Positions 60,056-64,000 of a stretch of 64,000 nucleotides of DNA are shown one piece after another. Source of the DNA: an uncultured Bacilli bacterium (lineage in GTDB: Bacteria; Bacillota_I; Bacilli_A; RF39; UBA660). The notes beneath the pieces are model-generated. The model ran no database searches. It saw only the letters and a program-made list of their open reading frames with translations, and had not been told where the DNA came from. The DNA lies in NCBI GenBank assembly GCA_934085675.1, contig CAKOHH010000002.1:1-64000 (forward strand). Reading direction: 5' to 3'. Position 1 is the stretch's first letter; each line of letters opens with the position of its first letter. The position numbers and the translations under genes are program-made.

Positions 60056-61276
60056 ATGAAAAGAAAGTATATAATCGCTTTGGTTATAATTTTTATCATC
60101 TTCCTTGCTTGTTTATTTGTTTTTTCTGAATATCGTAAATATAAATTAAATCAAACTTATGGAGAGGCTCTTACTTTAGTTACAGAAGAACTTTCTATAA
60201 ATTATATAAATGGTAATAAAATAAAAGTAAATAATGAAACTGAAAAAATAGAATTTTCAGTGACGAATCATTCTAATGATACTAAGTATTATTATGTAAA
60301 ATTAACTAATGTTTTAAATGCTGATGAAGCAAGTTATACTTTGAAATCTAACAATCAAGTATTTGAAAGTTTTTCTTCTTCCTTTTCTAAAACATTGTTA
60401 GGTAGTCGTATTGAAATCAAACCTCAAGAAACACATCGTTATACAATGGATATTTCAAATCCTTTAAAAAATACTTTAACGTTTGAAATTGAAACAGATA
60501 TTGAAGAGGTTGATAATAGTTTTGCCAGTGTTATTTTACAAAACAATACCATTTTAGAAAGTCAAGAAGAAAATGGTTTAATAAGAAAAGCAGAACAAGA
60601 TGGGGATGTTTATTATTTTCGCGGTAAGGTTGAAAATAATTATGTAATGTTTGCTAATCAAATGTGGCGCATTGTTAAAATAAATGAAGATAAAACAGTT
60701 AAATTAGTTTTAAATAGTATTACTGAAGCAATGATACCTTTTAATGTAACAAGTGCTCTTGGTAATAATGATTTTGTGACAAGTAATTTAAATGCTGAAT
60801 TAGAAAAGTTTTATAATACGCTTTTAATGGATAATGATAATTATATAGCAAGTACTAGATATTGCTATGATAACAGTGTTAACTTAGATGAAAATGGTAA
60901 AATAGAATATCTTTCTAATAGTCGTTTATTTCAAGAAGGAAATCCTACCAATGCTTGTAATGGTACTGCTTTATCTAAAAAAATTGCTACTTTAACCGCC
61001 GATGAAGTCATGTTTGCAGGAGCTACTACGAGTGAAAACAAAGATTATTATTTATATCTTCCTAACTTACAAAGTTCTTGGTGGACCATGACACCTAATA
61101 AAAAAGAAAATGGTAAAACAAGCTACATTGCGGTTATGTCAAATGGTTCTTTAATAAAAGATATTCAAGAAGATACTAATTTGTTTTTTAGACCGGTTAT
61201 CACTCTTGTTAAAAAGACAAATATTTTAGGTGATGGTAGTAAAGAAAATCCGTATCATTTAAATATTAACAATTAA
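60056..61276 (+). CDS. Divergent surface protein of the family (copy 7), without the C/T-ending codon block
   Basis: 406 residues. Signal anchor near residues 5-24, a beta-rich domain of about 130 residues (EELSINYINGNKIKVNNETE) that recalls the TasA-like domain at 11.9 kb, then the family second half: DVYYFRGKVENNYVMFANQM-WRIVKI and SSWWTMTPNKKEN ... LFFRPVITLVK and GDGSKENPYHL. In the block equal to the variable region only 14 of 27 codons end in C or T and AAA/GAA codons are common, so this copy looks undiversified and is a useful control. ATG 60056 is chosen for GAAGGG 9 bases upstream. Confidence 0.62.
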   Translation: MKRKYIIALVIIFIIFLACLFVFSEYRKYKLNQTYGEALTLVTEELSINYINGNKIKVNNETEKIEFSVTNHSNDTKYYYVKLTNVLNADEASYTLKSNNQVFESFSSSFSKTLLGSRIEIKPQETHRYTMDISNPLKNTLTFEIETDIEEVDNSFASVILQNNTILESQEENGLIRKAEQDGDVYYFRGKVENNYVMFANQMWRIVKINEDKTVKLVLNSITEAMIPFNVTSALGNNDFVTSNLNAELEKFYNTLLMDNDNYIASTRYCYDNSVNLDENGKIEYLSNSRLFQEGNPTNACNGTALSKKIATLTADEVMFAGATTSENKDYYLYLPNLQSSWWTMTPNKKENGKTSYIAVMSNGSLIKDIQEDTNLFFRPVITLVKKTNILGDGSKENPYHLNINN

Positions 61277-61304
61277 AATATTGTCAAAAAAATGTCTAAA
61301 ACAT

Positions 61305-61338
61305 AAAAAATAGTCAAATAAGATGGCTATTTTTTTTA
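61305..61338 (+). terminator. Terminator after copy 7
   Basis: AATAGTCA pairs with TGGCTATT (one wobble), followed by T8. Confidence 0.75.
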
Positions 61339-61369
61339 GATTTTGCTATATTAGTAATAGGTGGTAAGT

Positions 61370-61948
61370 ATGATAAATGTTTTTAAAGATATCGTTCAAA
61401 TATTAAGTAGTCTTTCAATCGTTGATTACGTTCTTTATTTTGCTGTAATCGCGTTAATTATTTTAATTGTTTCCTTAATTTATATTATTGAAACCGAAAA
61501 AGAAGAAAATGAAGAAGAAATAAAAGAAGAAGAGAATAATAAGGAGTTACCAATGAATATCGAAAAAGATGGTGATATTGATTTACAAAGTATTATCAAT
61601 GCTATTGAAGAAAGTCCAAAACCTACAATTGATTTGACTGCTTATGAAGAAGAACAAGAAAATAATGCGATTATAAGTTATGATGAACTTGTAAATGGTG
61701 TTAAACAAAAGGAAATTTATTATACTAAGGAAGAAATGGTAGATGATGTGATTCCAGTTAAAAAAATCACTTTAGATGCTCCTAAAGAACCAGTTGTTAA
61801 CATTCGAAATTTTGAAATTACTCCTGGAGAACCTAAAATACCATATTCATCAGAAGAAAAAAGTGACGTTGAAGAAAAAATCTTTGCTTATGAAAAAGAA
61901 GAAGCTTTTCTAAAAGCTTTAAAACAACTTAATGAATTATTAAACTAA
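61370..61948 (+). CDS. Single-pass membrane protein with acidic cytoplasmic domain
   Basis: 192 residues: a membrane helix at about 18-41 (VDYVLYFAVIALIILIVSLI), then a strongly acidic region (EKEENEEEIKEEENNKELP) and a tail with FAYEKEEAFLKALKQLNELL at the end. Disorder is likely between. No family recognised. It resembles small FtsA/EzrA-area membrane proteins by composition only. AGGTGG lies 7 bases before ATG 61370. Confidence 0.55.
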   Translation: MINVFKDIVQILSSLSIVDYVLYFAVIALIILIVSLIYIIETEKEENEEEIKEEENNKELPMNIEKDGDIDLQSIINAIEESPKPTIDLTAYEEEQENNAIISYDELVNGVKQKEIYYTKEEMVDDVIPVKKITLDAPKEPVVNIRNFEITPGEPKIPYSSEEKSDVEEKIFAYEKEEAFLKALKQLNELLN

Positions 61949-62014
61949 GATAGATACTTAAAAATGAGGACTAGAAATAGTCTTTTTTTATTATGAATGA
62001 TAGTAATTACATAA

Positions 62015-62042
62015 TTGATTAATATATAATAAATGCTATAAT
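62015..62042 (+). promoter_or_regulatory. Promoter for the HD hydrolase gene
   Basis: TTGATT (62015-62020), 16-nt spacer, TATAAT (62037-62042) with TGn extension. Confidence 0.6.
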
Positions 62043-62064
62043 AAGATTACATGCGAGGTGTTTT

Positions 62065-62736
62065 ATGACAAGAGAAGAAAGTGTAATAAATTATTATGTT
62101 ATATGTAATAGATTAAAAAATGTTATTAGAACAGGTTGGAAAAGCTGGAATGTTCAAAGAGAAAAACTTGAAAGTGTTGCTGAGCATATCTTTGGGGTTC
62201 AAATGCTCGCTATTGCTATGAAATCTGAATATCAATATGATATTGATATTATGAAAGTTATATTAATGTTAGCCGTTCATGAACTTGGCGAAACGATAAT
62301 TGGAGATTTAACTCAATTTCAAATTTCTGCAGAAGAAAAAGAAAAAAGGGAACATGAAGCTGTTAAAAAAATCTTGGGTGGTTTATTAGATGGTGCTCAA
62401 ATTGAAAAATTATTCTTGGAATTTGATGCACACAATACAAAAGAATCTTTATTCGCGTATCAATGTGACAAGTTAGAATGTGATTTACAATGCAAATTAT
62501 ATGATGAGGAAAATTGTGTGAATTTAGAAAAACAAGAAAACAACAATATATTAAAAAATCCACTAGTTCATGAGTTACTTGAAAGTGGTGCTTCTTGGTC
62601 AACTATGTGGCTTTTGTTTGGACAACAAGTTTATCCATATGATAATAATTTTAAAGCTGTATCATCTTATGCAATAAAAAATGATATAGGTGAGCTAAAA
62701 TTAACTAAAAAAAATAATAATGATATGATTAAATGA
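62065..62736 (+). CDS. HD-domain phosphohydrolase (YfbR/HDDC2-like)
   Basis: 223 residues. ESVAEHIFGVQMLAIAM near residue 37 gives the first His, LAVHELGETIIGDLT near residue 76 an HE pair in place of the common HD pair, and YQCDKLECDLQ near residue 133 the last Asp. This is the pattern of the 5'-deoxynucleotidase YfbR/HDDC2 group. The HD-to-HE change is unusual but still can bind metal. GCGAGG lies 7 bases before the ATG. Single gene. Confidence 0.72.
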   Translation: MTREESVINYYVICNRLKNVIRTGWKSWNVQREKLESVAEHIFGVQMLAIAMKSEYQYDIDIMKVILMLAVHELGETIIGDLTQFQISAEEKEKREHEAVKKILGGLLDGAQIEKLFLEFDAHNTKESLFAYQCDKLECDLQCKLYDEENCVNLEKQENNNILKNPLVHELLESGASWSTMWLLFGQQVYPYDNNFKAVSSYAIKNDIGELKLTKKNNNDMIK

Positions 62737-62772
62737 AATTTTAAAAGGTAGTCTTTTAGATTATCTTTTTTC

Positions 62773-62801
62773 TTGACGAGGTTTTTGTTCTATTATAAAA
62801 T
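62773..62801 (+). promoter_or_regulatory. Promoter for the HTH-membrane protein gene
   Basis: TTGACG (62773-62778), 17-nt spacer, TAAAAT (62796-62801). Confidence 0.5.
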
Positions 62802-62826
62802 TTTTAAAAGAGAAGTAGGTGGAAAA

Positions 62827-63519
62827 ATGAATCCAGAAAAAGTGTCTCGCTTTATAAAAGAATTACGTAAAAAAGAGGGCTTAACTCAAAAAGATTTAGC
62901 CTCTAAATATAACGTTACATATCAGGCTGTTAGTAAATGGGAAACAGCTAAAAATATTCCAGATATTGCTATTTTAAAACAAATGTGTGAGGACTATAAC
63001 TTGAATTTAGATGAACTATTAGAAGGAGAAAGAAAGAAAAAGAAATCCAAAAAAATTCTTTTAATAAGTCTTATTTCTTTAATTTTACTATTAAGTGGCC
63101 TTGCTATTTATTATGCAACAATACCTCGTGAATTTGAATTCAAAACTTTAAATGCTTCTTGTAAAGATTTTACCCTCTCAGGAAGCATTGCTTATAACAA
63201 AAGTAAAACTGCTATTTACATATCAAATATTGATTACTGTGGGGAAAATCCTAATGAAAAATATACGAATATTTCTTGTAAATTATATGAAGTTGTAGAT
63301 GGTGCTAAAACTGAAATCAAAAGTGCTACTTATGAAGGAGAAGCTATTACCCTTTCAGAGTATTTAAAAACTGTCGAGTTTAATATTGATCATTATTCTC
63401 ATTCTTGCAAGATGTATTTAGAAAATGCTTTACAAGTAGAAATTGAAGCCACAAAAGAAAATAAAGAACCTGTTAAGTATCAAATTCCCTTAACTTTAAA
63501 AGATAACTGTAGTCTATAA
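62827..63519 (+). CDS. Membrane-bound HTH (XRE) protein with outside domain
   Basis: 230 residues: Cro/C1-type HTH at 4-60 (RFIKELRKKEGLTQKDLASK ... YQAVSKWETAKNIPD), lysine-rich stretch, membrane helix at about 77-97 (ILLISLISLILLLSGLAIYY), then an outside domain of about 130 residues with four Cys (NASCKDF, DYCGEN, ISCKLY, HSCKMY, with a fifth in NCSL). It looks like a one-component sensor that passes an outside signal to DNA. AGGTGG is 5-6 bases before ATG 62827. Ligand and target unknown. Confidence 0.78.
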   Translation: MNPEKVSRFIKELRKKEGLTQKDLASKYNVTYQAVSKWETAKNIPDIAILKQMCEDYNLNLDELLEGERKKKKSKKILLISLISLILLLSGLAIYYATIPREFEFKTLNASCKDFTLSGSIAYNKSKTAIYISNIDYCGENPNEKYTNISCKLYEVVDGAKTEIKSATYEGEAITLSEYLKTVEFNIDHYSHSCKMYLENALQVEIEATKENKEPVKYQIPLTLKDNCSL

Positions 63520-63601
63520 TTTGACAATCTCTGCAATTTAGGGATTTAAACTCCTATAAAATATGATACAATAATAGCATAGATAGAAGGTAGGGAGTAA
63601 A

Positions 63602-64000
63602 ATGAGCAAGGATTTGTTTATAATTTTAGGGATTGCGTGTTACTTTCTAACAATTATAACCATCACGATTGTTTTATTTGTTTTATCTAATCAGGAAAAG
63701 AAAAAATATCGAAAACAATTAGATGAGTTAGAACGAGATAAAAACTTAATTGTTTCAGCTAATTTAATGGCTGAATTTAAAAAAGTCGAACCTTTAATTT
63801 TAGGAAGTGATTTAGAAGGCAATCTTGCTAAATGGCAAAAACGTTTTGATACTATCAAAAACGAAGATATGGACCGCCTTACCGATTTATTATTAGAAGC
63901 TGAAAATAGCTTTAATAAAAAAGATTATAAGACCTTAAAAGAACAACTTGCTAATATTGAACTTGATATCTACTTTGTCAAGACAAAAGCTATTTTTTTA
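63602..64000 (+). CDS. ezrA: Septation ring formation regulator EzrA, N-terminal part (runs off the window)
   Basis: 133 codons are present: one N-terminal membrane helix (residues 6-28), then basic coiled-coil sequence SNQEKKKYRKQLDELERDK, and NLAKWQKRFDTIKNEDMDRL followed by LLLEAENSFNKKDYKTLKEQ. A membrane helix with a spectrin-like repeat of this wording fits EzrA, which inhibits extra FtsZ rings in Bacilli. GGTAGGGAG lies about 5 bases before the ATG; TATGATACAAT near 63570 is its -10 region. The 3' end is outside the window. Confidence 0.8.
   Translation, partial: MSKDLFIILGIACYFLTIITITIVLFVLSNQEKKKYRKQLDELERDKNLIVSANLMAEFKKVEPLILGSDLEGNLAKWQKRFDTIKNEDMDRLTDLLLEAENSFNKKDYKTLKEQLANIELDIYFVKTKAIFL

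Noticed and set aside
1..64000. A complete diversity-generating retroelement inside the window
   Set aside because: I looked for a reverse transcriptase (YxDD-type motif in a suitable protein) and for an AAY-rich template copy of the variable block; neither is present.
1..64000. tRNA or rRNA genes
   Set aside because: No cloverleaf-like GC-rich segments with TTCGA-type arms and no rRNA-like sequence were seen on either strand.

Overview
The window is a low-GC (roughly 30% by eye) Firmicutes chromosome segment from a spore-forming member of the Bacilli, most likely an uncultured gut lineage near the Erysipelotrichia/Mycoplasmatota border. The evidence is the mix of ftsA-ftsZ, spoIIGA-sigE, a CotD-like coat protein, ylbD-ylbE, yqfC-yqfD, a YlmC/YmxH protein, the order era-yqzL-recO and the rimP-nusA-rnpM-infB-rbfA operon, together with Shine-Dalgarno sites of the AAGGAGG/AGGTGA type. 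The taxonomic placement is inference; no 16S gene is present.

Layout. 0-11.7 kb: the tail of an IS200/IS605-type TnpB with its hairpin RNA end, cotD, ftsAZ, spoIIGA-sigE, a membrane thioredoxin, a short UvrD-like helicase, tmk, a pseudopilin, a Cas4-like/DUF2779 nuclease and rpoZ. 11.8-18.7 kb: a cell-surface block with a large anchored surface protein, an M23 endopeptidase, a class D-like sortase with its own probable substrate, and a capsule-type regulator set (Wzz-like, BY-kinase, PHP phosphatase) without any capsule synthesis genes. 18.7-24.4 kb: the nusA-infB operon. 31.4-56.9 kb: mainly housekeeping (ackA, nrnA, parE-parC, trxB, lspA, rluD, a rhomboid, a dGTPase-like protein, the YfmF/YfmH M16 pair, HIT, ybeY, era, recO) mixed with sporulation genes. 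61.3-64 kb: a membrane protein, an HD phosphohydrolase, an HTH-transmembrane protein and the start of ezrA.

The outstanding region is 24.4-31.4 kb with its relatives at 57.2-61.3 kb and at 11.9 kb. Four surface-protein genes stand in tandem. Each is driven by a promoter in which a run of 10 or 11 G lies between a TTGACA -35 box and an extended -10 TATAAT box, so slippage of the G run would change promoter spacing. Between the genes lie whole or decayed copies of an Rpn-type PD-(D/E)XK nuclease, whose intact copies carry a good internal start for a C-terminal fragment. The C-terminal domain of several surface proteins (W-T-M-T-P ... G-L-R-P-V) has a block of codons that differ at positions 1 and 2 but almost always end in C or T, the signature expected from a diversity-generating retroelement acting on AAY codons. 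No reverse transcriptase or template repeat is visible here, so such a system would have to act from elsewhere in the genome.

Together these suggest a surface-antigen system with several layers of variation: promoter phase variation, a coding-frame tetranucleotide slip in one gene, possible retroelement-driven point diversification of a lectin-like domain, whole-domain replacement in one gene (a LamG-like domain), and recombination between cassettes. A separate two-gene branch (57.2 kb) has no G run and instead lies divergent from an XRE repressor with a palindromic operator.
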